Assembly: GCA_900557045.1 (NCBI GenBank)
Contig: USQY01000001.1
Coordinates: forward strand, 39,212 to 103,211
Direction: 5' to 3'
Source: an uncultured Clostridium sp.
Lineage (GTDB): Bacteria > Bacillota > Clostridia > TANB77 > CAG-508
Length of the DNA stretch: 64,000 bases
This document shows positions 27,982 to 37,630 of this stretch, one piece after another. The position numbers and the translations under genes are program-made. The number at the start of each line of letters is the position of its first letter. Positions within the stretch are counted from its first letter, which is position 1. The notes under the pieces were generated by a model. It had not been told where the DNA came from. It was given only the letters and a program-made list of their open reading frames with translations, and did no database searches.

Positions 27982-28938
27982 ATGGAAAATAAAAAACTAA
28001 TAACAATTCTAGTACCAGCATATAATGAACAAGATGTTCTATCAATGCTATATGAAAGATTATCTAAAATAATGGATTCAAATACAAATTATAATTTTGA
28101 AATTCTTTTTGTTAATGATGGGAGTAAAGATAAAACTTTAGACATTATTAAAAATATGAGATTACATGATAACAGAGTTTGCTACTTAAATTTATCTAGA
28201 AATTATGGTAAAGAAACTGCAATGATAGCAGGTTTGGATTATTCAAAAGGTGATGCTGTAATTATAATTGATGCAGATTTACAAGACCCACCTGAATTAA
28301 TTCCTGAAATGATTAAATATTGGGAACAAGGTTATGATGATGTTTATGCTAAAAGACGTTCTAGAAAAGGTGAAACTTGGTTAAAGAAATTCACATCTAA
28401 AATGTATTACAAAACACTTCAAAGTGTAACAAAAATAGAAATTCAAAAAGATACTGGGGACTTTAGATTATTAGATAGACGTTGTGTTGAAGCTTTAAAG
28501 CAAATTAGAGAATCACAAAGATATACTAAAGGTTTATTTAGTTGGATAGGTTATAATAAAAAAGAAATATTATATGATAGAGATCCTCGTGCAGCAGGAC
28601 AGACTAAATGGAATTATAAAAAATTAATAGATTTATCAATAGATGGTTTAACATCATTTACAACAGCTCCTTTAAGATGGTCTGCCATTATAGGAATATT
28701 GATTTCTATAATAGGATTTATATATATGTTAACAATTATTATAAAAACTATAATTTCAGGAGTTGATGTTCCTGGATACGCCTCAACAATGGTAGTTATT
28801 CTATTTATTGGAGGAATTCAACTAATTTTCCTAGGAGTAATTGGTGAATATTTAGGAAGAGCCTTTTATGAGACTAAAAACAGACCAATATATTTTGTTG
28901 ATAGATATAATGAAGAAAAAGAAACTAACAAACATTAA
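27982..28938 (+). CDS. Membrane glycosyltransferase family 2 (GtrB/DPM1-like)
   Basis: 318 residues. The GT-A domain has VPAYNEQ at the start, VNDGSKD, and the metal-binding DADLQDPPE (about 93). The acceptor-side QRYTKGLFSWIGY and two C-terminal helices (about 232-255, 267-290) match polyprenyl-phosphate hexose synthases such as GtrB, CsbB and YkoT. These load glucose or GlcNAc onto undecaprenyl phosphate for wall or lipoteichoic acid decoration. AATCGGAGG precedes the ATG. It is a single-gene unit with its own promoter and a strong terminator; no GtrA-type flippase is adjacent. Confidence 0.92.
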   Translation: MENKKLITILVPAYNEQDVLSMLYERLSKIMDSNTNYNFEILFVNDGSKDKTLDIIKNMRLHDNRVCYLNLSRNYGKETAMIAGLDYSKGDAVIIIDADLQDPPELIPEMIKYWEQGYDDVYAKRRSRKGETWLKKFTSKMYYKTLQSVTKIEIQKDTGDFRLLDRRCVEALKQIRESQRYTKGLFSWIGYNKKEILYDRDPRAAGQTKWNYKKLIDLSIDGLTSFTTAPLRWSAIIGILISIIGFIYMLTIIIKTIISGVDVPGYASTMVVILFIGGIQLIFLGVIGEYLGRAFYETKNRPIYFVDRYNEEKETNKH

Positions 28939-28944
28939 TAATTC

Positions 28945-28985
28945 GTACTGAGCTCCAAAAATTTATTGTTTTTGGAGCTCAGTAC
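28945..28985. terminator. Strong terminator after the glycosyltransferase gene
   Basis: A 17-bp perfect stem (GTACTGAGCTCCAAAAA and its complement) with a 7-nt loop. ATTTTC follows on the + strand. It lies between convergent genes. Confidence 0.85.
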
Positions 28986-29005
28986 ATTTTCATTGGTTTC
29001 AATTT

Positions 29006-29347
29006 CTAACCAATCCCTTCTATTCCGCCATCCAAATTATACACATTAGTATATCCCATTTTTTCTAACTTATTGCAAGCTTTTCTACTTCTTCCGCCAT
29101 ATTCACAATATACAATTATAACATCATTTTTATTTCTTGCGATTCTACCTATTTTTTCTCTTATATCTTGTAATGGAATGTTTATAGCTCTTGGAATATG
29201 ATTATCTTGATACTCTTCTTCTGTTCTAACATCTATAATAATAATATTTTTATTTGTTTTTAACCTTTCTTTCATAATTATATAATTAATATTTTTTCCA
29301 GAATCACGAGTTAATCGTTTTTGTATCTTATAAATTATTCTTTTCAT
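29006..29347 (-). CDS. Rhodanese-like domain protein
   Basis: 113 residues: a basic N-terminal 30-residue segment (KRIIYKIQKRLTRDSGK), then a single rhodanese domain. The catalytic cysteine is in VYCEYGGRSRKA, and the domain also has IDVRTEEEYQDNHIPRAINIP. It would carry a persulfide, but the partner is unknown. The ATG at 29347 follows AAAGGAGG; the open frame extends 17 codons further without a ribosome site. It is the last gene before the strand switch. Confidence 0.9.
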   Translation of the reverse strand: MKRIIYKIQKRLTRDSGKNINYIIMKERLKTNKNIIIIDVRTEEEYQDNHIPRAINIPLQDIREKIGRIARNKNDVIIVYCEYGGRSRKACNKLEKMGYTNVYNLDGGIEGIG

Positions 29348-29440
29348 AAAACTATCCTCCTTTTCATATAAGCTATGGCATGGAGAAAATATATGCATGA
29401 AAAATTTTTAAATAATTTTGGTAAATTTTTTCAATAATAA

Positions 29441-29483
29441 AAAAAGACCATTATAATATATAATATTCATAATGCTCTTTTTT
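29441..29483 (-). terminator. Terminator after secF
   Basis: On the minus strand AGAGCATTATGAATAT pairs imperfectly with ATATTATAATGGTCT, followed by TTTTTTTATT. It ends the queA-to-secF transcription unit. Confidence 0.6.
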
Positions 29484-29489
29484 GTTTAT

Positions 29490-30119
29490 TTATTTTTCTA
29501 ATAAGCTTTTTTGTTTTTCAAACATTCCTGTTAATACAGTAATAATTGTAATATATATAACTACTCCAACTGGCATAACTAATCTATTTACAGGATATCT
29601 TGTAATAACTATTATAGAAGCATATAATAACTCGGCTATAATAGTTAATATAACAGCTTGAGAAATCACTTTTGCAATTCCTATCTTTCTAAATCTTATA
29701 GCCATATACGCCAATATTAATACTGTTGTTATTATTAATGGAATAATATATGGTTTTATTATATCTCTTAATTTATAACTTGGTATATAATTAACTTTAA
29801 TATCATCAACACTATTATTTATCCCAAATTTTTCATTTATTTTTGTATTTATTAAATTTTTTTGTTCATCAGTTATATTATTAACTTTTATAACAACATT
29901 GTCACTATAAACACCTGCTTTTTGTATTTCTACATTTTGTTTTTGAAATACTTCATTTGTTATAGTTTTAATATCATTAATATTAAAATCTTGTCCTATT
30001 TTTATATCTACTAAATTATAATCTCTGTAACACATATCTACATTAAATCCTACAGCAACAGTAATTATTATTCCTACAAGAATTACAATTGCTAATCCTA
30101 TGAGAATTTTATTTTTCAT
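29490..30119 (-). CDS. secF: SecF-like protein, shortened
   Basis: 209 residues against about 290 for normal SecF. One N-terminal helix (about 5-25), a soluble domain (about 30-115) and only about three later helices (about 125-145, 150-172, 178-200) can be seen, so around two of the usual six appear to be missing. The identification rests mainly on its place directly after the SecD-like gene and on the overall layout. The classic SecF sequence motifs are weak. GAAAGAGGG precedes the ATG. It may still pair with SecD to support late export steps. Confidence 0.65.
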   Translation of the reverse strand: MKNKILIGLAIVILVGIIITVAVGFNVDMCYRDYNLVDIKIGQDFNINDIKTITNEVFQKQNVEIQKAGVYSDNVVIKVNNITDEQKNLINTKINEKFGINNSVDDIKVNYIPSYKLRDIIKPYIIPLIITTVLILAYMAIRFRKIGIAKVISQAVILTIIAELLYASIIVITRYPVNRLVMPVGVVIYITIITVLTGMFEKQKSLLEK

Positions 30120-30139
30120 ATTTTAATCCCTCTTTCAAA

Positions 30140-31528
30140 TTATTTATTTTTTACATTTGTTAAAATAGCTCTAGTTATAATATTGTTAAATATCTCAAAT
30201 AAAATTATTCCCCAGAATAATATCATTCCAAAGCCACTTATTTCTAATATATTTGCGAAAGCAATTACTACAGACATTATAAATGCTGGGATTAGCATTT
30301 TTGTAAATTTAACGGTCTCTTCATTAAACATTTTAGAAGTTATTTTTCCGTTACTTAATAATTTAGCCAAATATATAAATTGTACTATTAATATTACTGC
30401 TATTGAAACAATTGATGAAATTGTTATTTCAACATTTGTATATCTCATAACTAATAATAATAATGTTCCAAAACCTAATATACTTAATTCTGCAAATATA
30501 CCATTTAATTTATATTTCAATACCAAATATACTAACATTATAACTAATATCACTGCAAAAACAGAAATAATACCAATTTTATTTATATTTGAATGTATAT
30601 CATTTGTATAGTTTACAGAATATGTTATTGGTAAATTACCACTTTTAACCAAATTTTTAATACTATCTGCTTCTTTTAATGTATTATTTAAAGTTGCTTT
30701 ATCATTTGTATAGTCACCTAATTTTAAAGGTAAAGAACCTTTTACTGCAGTTTCTAAAAATTCCGTTTCTGTCATACTACATATTGTGCTTCCATCTATA
30801 GTTATTACAATATTATTCTCAGTTTGGTTTCCTTCTTCATTTGTTGGAACAACATAATTGTTTTTTAATTCTTTAAATTTTTTTATTGCATCTTTAGTAA
30901 ACTCTATATCTAATTTTACAAAAGAACCTATTCCATAATTAACATATGAATCATCTATTGCAGTTGTAATATTACTTATACTATTATGATCACCTATTAC
31001 TTCATTATTTTCACTTATTTTTATTTCGGTTTTTCCAACTACAAATATATTTTGTAAAGTTTCATTACTTACATCATCAGGTACTTCCATTATAATAGTC
31101 CCTGATTGTTCGTCAAGTCTTAGTGTATATTGATTTATCTCTGCATTTTTTAATCTTTTTTCTATTATTTTTTTACATTGTTCAAAATTCTCTACAGTAT
31201 AAATATTCTGTACTTGTCCATTTTCTGAATTGTTTTTTTCTGTGCTATTTTTTGTTTGTTCAGAATCTTCTACATTATTGTTTGATTCTGAATTTTCCTC
31301 TGTTACATTATTTTCTTCTTGTGGATTTTCAGAAGAATTTTCTTCATTTTTTACTACATCTAGTTTTATAATAGTATTAGTATCCAAATCCATACCAAGA
31401 ATATAATTTGGTAAAACATTTTTCATAATATTTCTATCTTTAGCATATATTCCTCCTAAAGAAACTATACATAATAGTATTATAACTAGTGTTGCTAAAA
31501 TAATTTTTAAAGAACATTCTTTTTTCAC
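30140..31528 (-). CDS. secD: SecD-like protein, divergent
   Basis: 462 residues. An N-terminal helix (about 8-28) is followed by LGMDLDTNTIIKLDV, the counterpart of the LGLDLxGG motif but with the glycines lost. Next come a Glu/Asn/Ser-rich linker (about 62-105), periplasmic-type domains (IIEKRLKNAEI resembles the SecD P1 core), and about five C-terminal helices. The start is a GTG at 31528, six bases after GGGAGGA, inside the spacer after the HD gene. An ATG 12 codons upstream overlaps the HD stop. SecD and SecF normally complex with YajC, which is encoded three genes upstream. Confidence 0.78.
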   Translation of the reverse strand: MKKECSLKIILATLVIILLCIVSLGGIYAKDRNIMKNVLPNYILGMDLDTNTIIKLDVVKNEENSSENPQEENNVTEENSESNNNVEDSEQTKNSTEKNNSENGQVQNIYTVENFEQCKKIIEKRLKNAEINQYTLRLDEQSGTIIMEVPDDVSNETLQNIFVVGKTEIKISENNEVIGDHNSISNITTAIDDSYVNYGIGSFVKLDIEFTKDAIKKFKELKNNYVVPTNEEGNQTENNIVITIDGSTICSMTETEFLETAVKGSLPLKLGDYTNDKATLNNTLKEADSIKNLVKSGNLPITYSVNYTNDIHSNINKIGIISVFAVILVIMLVYLVLKYKLNGIFAELSILGFGTLLLLVMRYTNVEITISSIVSIAVILIVQFIYLAKLLSNGKITSKMFNEETVKFTKMLIPAFIMSVVIAFANILEISGFGMILFWGIILFEIFNNIITRAILTNVKNK

Positions 31529-31544
31529 TTTTATTCCTCCCATT

Positions 31545-32204
31545 TTATAGTAATTTTGTATCATTGATAATTAGTTCAAACCAAATATTTAGAAATTTTG
31601 CTGCATGTTTACTCATCATTGTCCTATCCATAAATATTTCAAAATAATCTAGTACTGGTGAAATTTCTGTATCAATTGTTAGATCTAAAACTACCTTTCT
31701 GTTTTCTTTTGAAATTGTAAAATTTGAATTAGTTACAGCATAATTGACTTTATCATGTTTATCGAAAGTTGATAAATTAGTATTCATAACTCTACTTCTG
31801 TGAACATCTGATTTATCTGCAAGTATTAAAGCTGCTGAAATATCACTAACTGCTGTTCCAGTTTTTTCATCATGATTACCAATAGCCATCATAATTTCAG
31901 TTCTATGTTTTGTATCCATTCCCATATCTTTTAATATTTGATATGCAAGAAGTGCACCTGAATGAGCATGATCATTTCTATTTACGCAATTTCCTATATC
32001 ATGCAAAAAACCTGCTATTTTTGCAAGTTCAACCCTTTCATTATTATAACCTAATATTTCTAAAACTGCACCTGCTCTTTTTGAAACTATTCCTATATGC
32101 CTAAATGAATGTTCTGTATACCCTAATGCATTTAATTCTTCTTGTGAGCTTAAAATTAATTGCTGTACCTCTGGATTTTCTTTAATATCATCTAAAGTTA
32201 TCAT
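31545..32204 (-). CDS. HD-domain phosphohydrolase
   Basis: 219 residues with an HD domain: first histidine in EHSFRHIGIV, the HD pair in AGFLHDIGNCVNRNDHAHSG, and the distal aspartate near LADKSDVHRSR. Such proteins hydrolyse nucleotides or phosphate esters; the substrate is not evident. It lies between the TIGR04086 gene and secD, a position it holds in many Clostridia. GGAGGAATGAT precedes the ATG. Confidence 0.88.
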   Translation of the reverse strand: MITLDDIKENPEVQQLILSSQEELNALGYTEHSFRHIGIVSKRAGAVLEILGYNNERVELAKIAGFLHDIGNCVNRNDHAHSGALLAYQILKDMGMDTKHRTEIMMAIGNHDEKTGTAVSDISAALILADKSDVHRSRVMNTNLSTFDKHDKVNYAVTNSNFTISKENRKVVLDLTIDTEISPVLDYFEIFMDRTMMSKHAAKFLNIWFELIINDTKLL

Positions 32205-32282
32205 ATCATTCCTCCATTACTTATAAATTTTATATTAAATTTATAAAAATATCAACTCTTTTTACAAAATAATTACAAATTT

Positions 32283-32675
32283 TTACCTTCTTATATTAAC
32301 TCCAATTATCCCACCAATTCCACCAAGAATACTTCCAATCACAATCATTATAATAGAGCTTAAAGTAAGTGAAAATCCACTAAAAGCAATGCTAGATAAT
32401 ATGTATAAACTACCCAAATATAACCCACCTACACATACACCATTTACTATTCCATTTTTTTTAATTTTTGAGCTAGTTATCGAACTACCAACTAGTATAC
32501 TAATTCCTGTTATTGTAATAACAACTGGTTTTATCGTATTTTCTTGAATATTAGTATTTAATAGAATAATTGCATATATAAATAAGCTAATTAAACTAAT
32601 AATTAATGAAAAAACATATCCTTTTGCTATTATTGTAATAGTATTATTTTTTTCTACTTTGCTAATATTGTTCAT
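32283..32675 (-). CDS. TIGR04086-type membrane protein
   Basis: 130 residues with four hydrophobic segments (about 20-42, 48-68, 75-95, 100-125) and glycine-rich turns (SILGGIGGIIGVNIRR). Its size, topology and position next to yajC match the TIGR04086 family of Clostridia, whose function is unknown. Start at the ATG at 32675 (AAGGGG about 12 nt upstream); a GTG three codons earlier lies too close to that site. Confidence 0.72.
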   Translation of the reverse strand: MNNISKVEKNNTITIIAKGYVFSLIISLISLFIYAIILLNTNIQENTIKPVVITITGISILVGSSITSSKIKKNGIVNGVCVGGLYLGSLYILSSIAFSGFSLTLSSIIMIVIGSILGGIGGIIGVNIRR

Positions 32676-32757
32676 ATAAATCACAACCCCTTCTATACAA
32701 TATTTATATCATTATATTATTATATGATTATTTTTAGAACAATTAGCTATATGCAGG

Positions 32758-33024
32758 TTATACATTTCTATCATCAATTCCTGCAATTGCCCACTTTTCA
32801 ATAGAAATTTTTAAATTATCCGGATTTGTTTGTATTATTACTCTATCTTCCATCACATCTATTATAATTCCTGCAAGACCTGAATAAGTAATAACTTTAT
32901 CACCACTTTTTAATTCATTTTGCATTTGTTTTATTTTTTTATTCTGTCTTCTGTTTGAAATATTTCCAAAATAAAATATTAATAATATACATACTACACA
33001 AATTATAAACTTTATATATTCCAT
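32758..33024 (-). CDS. yajC: YajC, preprotein translocase accessory subunit
   Basis: 88 residues. A single N-terminal helix (about 5-20) is followed by a basic stretch (NRRQNKKIKQMQNELKSGDKV) and the conserved ITYSGLAGIIIDVMEDRVII core. YajC joins SecD and SecF in the holotranslocon, and all three are in this transcription unit. Confidence 0.93.
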   Translation of the reverse strand: MEYIKFIICVVCILLIFYFGNISNRRQNKKIKQMQNELKSGDKVITYSGLAGIIIDVMEDRVIIQTNPDNLKISIEKWAIAGIDDRNV

Positions 33025-33098
33025 AATTCTCCCTTTATATAACTTTAATAATTTTAGACGGATTTTTTCCGCCTATGCATAAAATCTCTATTTTAGTT

Positions 33099-34601
33099 TT
33101 AATTTTGCACTTCACTTGTATCTGTTGTTATTGTAGCATTTGAATCTTTTACTATATTTGTTGTTTCATCTACATTTTCTTTCTTAACTGCATTAGGTCC
33201 ATCATTAACATTTTTAGCCGAATTGTTAATATAATCTATAACATTGTATTTTTTATCATTATATAACATAGTATATTGTTCCTCACCATCTACAACTTCT
33301 TTATATACTTTAGTCAAAACACTTTTTACTAAAATAGTATTGCTTTTGGTAATAATACCATAATTATTGTCTTTTTTTACTATTATAGCATTTAATTTTG
33401 GAATTATTAAAATGCTATTAGTTGAATTTGTTCCAATATATCCTAAATCGGTATACTCTAATTTAATTACAACTTTCCCTTTTAAATTTACAAATCCCCA
33501 TAATTTATCTTTTTTTACAGGTATTAAATTGTCATATATAATATACTCGTTATTTAAATTATTATTTGTAAATTTTGAAATATCTATACCAATTTTATCA
33601 TATTCAATAGGAAGAATCTCTTCAGCTTCTTGACTAGATTCTTGTTCAACTGTTTTTCTTATAATTCCATATTTTGTTATCTTATCTGTTGAAATGTTAC
33701 TTACTAAATATAATTCTTCACTAATTTGTTTTATATCTGAGTATTGTGGTGATATTATTGTTTTAGCTGTATATTTATTATTTTCCTCTCCTAATTGAAC
33801 TATTCCTTTTCCTTTTTCTGTTTTTACAATTAATTGATTAAACTTTTCTACATATTTAATATCACTATATTTGGGATCAATTATAGAATTAGTTTGAACT
33901 TTTGTGACTTTTGTTTTATTATCTGTAGTTGATGAAATTGTTGCCAGTCCTAGTTTATCCTTTTCATCTTTTACTATTACTATACCTTTTTTCAATAGTT
34001 TTTTATTTGAATATGTTGTTTCCCATACTATTGAAGTATCAGGTATAAAAGTATTTGATTTTTGTTTATTATAAAAACTCTCTAATGAAGAAATTGATGA
34101 AATCACTATTTTGTTGTTGGTATTAGAGCACCTCACATTTGCAGCAATTTCAGCTGAATCTAATGGCATATATATTTTTCCATTTTCTTTTATTATTTGA
34201 TTTTTTAAAGTATAGTGTTCTGTCTCATTTGTATCTTCTAATACTTTATAAATATTGTTTGAACCTACTTCAAAAAAAGTACTTTCATATGAATTTGTTA
34301 TATAACATTTATTTTCATCTTCAACATCCTTACTTCCACTTTTATAAGTATATCCATCTTTAGTCATTTTAGTTAAATCTTCAATACCTATATATATAAC
34401 ATTATCTTTGTTTAATAAATAATTAGACACTAAATATTGTTTGTTATCTATTATTAAACTTGCACTATTTTTATTAATAGTTGTTACATACGCTAATAAA
34501 CCTATTATTATAAATAATAATACTACTATTCCCACTCCACATGCTATAAAAATTTTTCTATTATCTCCATGAGTATTACGATTTTCATCTATCAGGTTCA
34601 T
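33099..34601 (-). CDS. Membrane-anchored WG-repeat protein
   Basis: 500 residues with a cytoplasmic N-terminus, one helix (about 20-42) and an extracellular part. Residues about 60-170 resemble a copper-amine-oxidase-N-like cell-surface domain (IYMPLDSAEIAANVRC). The rest contains WG-type repeats (KLGLATI, KYGIIRK, LWGFVNLKGKVVIKLEY, NYGIITKSN). The last 35 residues are Asn/Thr-rich. The function is unknown; WG repeats are thought to bind other proteins. It sits between tgt and yajC, in the middle of the queA-to-secF unit. GAGGAGGGG precedes the ATG. Confidence 0.78.
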   Translation of the reverse strand: MNLIDENRNTHGDNRKIFIACGVGIVVLLFIIIGLLAYVTTINKNSASLIIDNKQYLVSNYLLNKDNVIYIGIEDLTKMTKDGYTYKSGSKDVEDENKCYITNSYESTFFEVGSNNIYKVLEDTNETEHYTLKNQIIKENGKIYMPLDSAEIAANVRCSNTNNKIVISSISSLESFYNKQKSNTFIPDTSIVWETTYSNKKLLKKGIVIVKDEKDKLGLATISSTTDNKTKVTKVQTNSIIDPKYSDIKYVEKFNQLIVKTEKGKGIVQLGEENNKYTAKTIISPQYSDIKQISEELYLVSNISTDKITKYGIIRKTVEQESSQEAEEILPIEYDKIGIDISKFTNNNLNNEYIIYDNLIPVKKDKLWGFVNLKGKVVIKLEYTDLGYIGTNSTNSILIIPKLNAIIVKKDNNYGIITKSNTILVKSVLTKVYKEVVDGEEQYTMLYNDKKYNVIDYINNSAKNVNDGPNAVKKENVDETTNIVKDSNATITTDTSEVQN

Positions 34602-34614
34602 TTAATCCCCTCCT

Positions 34615-35787
<1,173 letters not shown>

Positions 35788-35796
35788 TTATATATT

Positions 35797-36012
35797 TTTT
35801 TAAATTTAGTATTTTTTACAACTCTAATATTCTTCTTGAAATTTGGTATTTTTTTATAATTATATTGCTTTCTTTAAATTTAATATTTTTTATAATTATA
35901 CTATTTTCTTTAAATTTGATATTTTTTATAATTATACTATTTTCCTTAAATTTGATGTTTTTTATAATTATAATGCTTTCTTTAAATTTGATATTTTTTA
36001 TAATTATAATAC
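35797..36012. repeat. 36-bp tandem repeat between queA and tgt
   Basis: Six consecutive units of 36 bp fill nearly all of the 323-bp gap 35752-36074. The two central units are almost identical (TTTCTTTAAATTTGATATTT then TTATAATTATACTAT); the first is degenerate, and a partial unit follows. A period of exactly 12 codons makes the + strand look like a repetitive ORF, but composition and context argue against coding. Confidence 0.9.
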
Positions 36013-36074
36013 TTTTTCTTTACATTCAATATTTTTAACATTAACATCTGTTCCTGCAAGTAGTAAACATCCCA

Positions 36075-37100
36075 TTAATAAATAAACATAGCATCACCAA
36101 AGCTAAAAAATCTGTACTTTTCTTTTACAGCTTCTTCATAAGCATTCATAATAAAATCTTTTCCTGCTAAAGTAGAAACAAGCATAATTAATGTTGATTC
36201 TGGTAAATGAAAATTTGTAATTAAACAATCAATACATTTAAACTTATAACCTGGATATATAAATATACTTGTATCTCCTTCTACCTCTTTAACAAATCCA
36301 TTCTCATCTGCAACAGATTCCAAAACTCTACATGAAGTTGTTCCTACTGATATAATCCTTCCACCATTTTTCTTCGCATTATTTATTTTGTCTGCATCTT
36401 CTTGTTTAATATAATAATGTTCTGAATGCATATCATGTTCTTCAATATTTTCAACCTTTACTGGTCTAAAAGTTCCAATTCCAACATGCAAAGTTACATT
36501 TGCAATTTCCACACCTTTTGCTTTAATTTTTTCTAATAATTCATCTGTGAAATGTAAACCTGCTGTTGGAGCAGCTGCAGAGCCCTCATATTTTGCATAC
36601 ACAGTTTGATATCTATCTTTATCATTCAATCTTTCTTTTATATATGGTGGTAAAGGCATTAGACCAATTTGATCTAAAATTTCATTAAAAATCCCCTTAT
36701 ACTTAAATTCAACTTTTCTATTTCCATTATCCATTTGCTCCAAAATTTCAGCTTTCAAAAGTCCTTCACCAAATGTAACAATAGTACCCTTTTTTAAACG
36801 TCTTCCCGGATGTACCATTACTTCCCAAATATCTCCTTCTATTCTTTTTAAAAGCAAAAACTCAACATGTACACCAGTATCTTCTTTAATTCCATATAAC
36901 CTTGCAGGAATTACTTTAGTATTATTTCTAACTAAACAATCTCCTGGTTTTAAATAATCCAATATATCTTTAAAAACCTTATGTTCAATTGTCTTATTTG
37001 TTTTATCTAGAACCATTAATCTAGACTCATCTCTCTTTTGTATAGGTGTTTGTGCTATTAATTCTTCTGGTAAATAATAGTTAAAATCTGATACTTTCAT
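36075..37100 (-). CDS. queA: S-adenosylmethionine:tRNA ribosyltransferase-isomerase QueA
   Basis: QueA adds the epoxycyclopentandiol ring from SAM to preQ1-modified tRNA, making epoxyqueuosine. 341 residues with the family blocks [23 protein letters not shown] (residues 5-27), [24 protein letters not shown] and [13 protein letters not shown]. It is the first gene of the queA-tgt-WG-yajC-TIGR04086-HD-secD-secF unit and has a clear promoter upstream. Confidence 0.97.
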   Translation of the reverse strand: MKVSDFNYYLPEELIAQTPIQKRDESRLMVLDKTNKTIEHKVFKDILDYLKPGDCLVRNNTKVIPARLYGIKEDTGVHVEFLLLKRIEGDIWEVMVHPGRRLKKGTIVTFGEGLLKAEILEQMDNGNRKVEFKYKGIFNEILDQIGLMPLPPYIKERLNDKDRYQTVYAKYEGSAAAPTAGLHFTDELLEKIKAKGVEIANVTLHVGIGTFRPVKVENIEEHDMHSEHYYIKQEDADKINNAKKNGGRIISVGTTSCRVLESVADENGFVKEVEGDTSIFIYPGYKFKCIDCLITNFHLPESTLIMLVSTLAGKDFIMNAYEEAVKEKYRFFSFGDAMFIY

Positions 37101-37215
37101 TATTTTTTCCTCTTCCTTTTCATTATCCTATTTTTCCTTTTTTAATTTTTATTATAATTTTTTACTATAATTTTTACATTTTATTTCTAAATTCTTTTAC
37201 ATAATGTACTTTTCT

Positions 37216-37244
37216 ATTATACTAGATATAACCTTAAATTTCAA
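37216..37244 (-). promoter_or_regulatory. Sigma-A promoter of the queA-secF unit
   Basis: On the minus strand, TTGAAA (37239-37244), exactly 17 bp, then TATAAT (37216-37221), about 115 bp upstream of queA. The 530-bp gap 37101-37630 otherwise holds R1 copy C and the ileS terminator. Confidence 0.75.
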
Positions 37245-37374
37245 GCCTTAAATACAGAATTCAAATTCCTTAATATAGCTTTTTCTTGCTTTTGCAATTC
37301 ATACCTTTAGCCTACATCACAATAAAAATCATTAACCTCTAACTTCCATCTAATCATCTTGTTAACCAACCTCA

Positions 37375-37540
37375 CTCGGAGAAAGAAATTTGTTACTTTT
37401 GAAAAAATAAACTCCTACCTGAGCCCTCAAACACACACACCCAGTCATTATCGTAACAATTCCAACCAACACAGCACGCACCACACCACGTTTGAAGGAG
37501 TTTATTTTTTCAAAAGTAACAAATTTTTTCTCTCGGTACT
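37375..37540 (+). repeat. Dispersed element R1, copy C
   Basis: 166 bp in the same orientation as the other copies. Its stem is the most perfectly paired: TTTGTTACTTTTGAAAAAAT on the left has its full complement on the right. One stem base pair is T-A here and C-G in copy A, a compensated change. It lies downstream of ileS and upstream of the queA promoter. Confidence 0.92.
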
Positions 37541-37553
37541 CCCCCAAAAAAAC

Positions 37554-37612
37554 AAAATAAAAAAAAAGAAAAACAAAAAAGAGAACATGTGCCCAAACCA
37601 CACATATTCTCA
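37554..37612 (-). terminator. Intrinsic terminator of ileS
   Basis: On the minus strand GAGAATATGTG pairs with CACATGTTCTC (one bulge), followed by a long T-rich run (TTTTTTGTTTTTC). It starts about 18 bp after the ileS stop. Confidence 0.8.
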
Positions 37613-37630
37613 AATCACTGAATTATTTAT

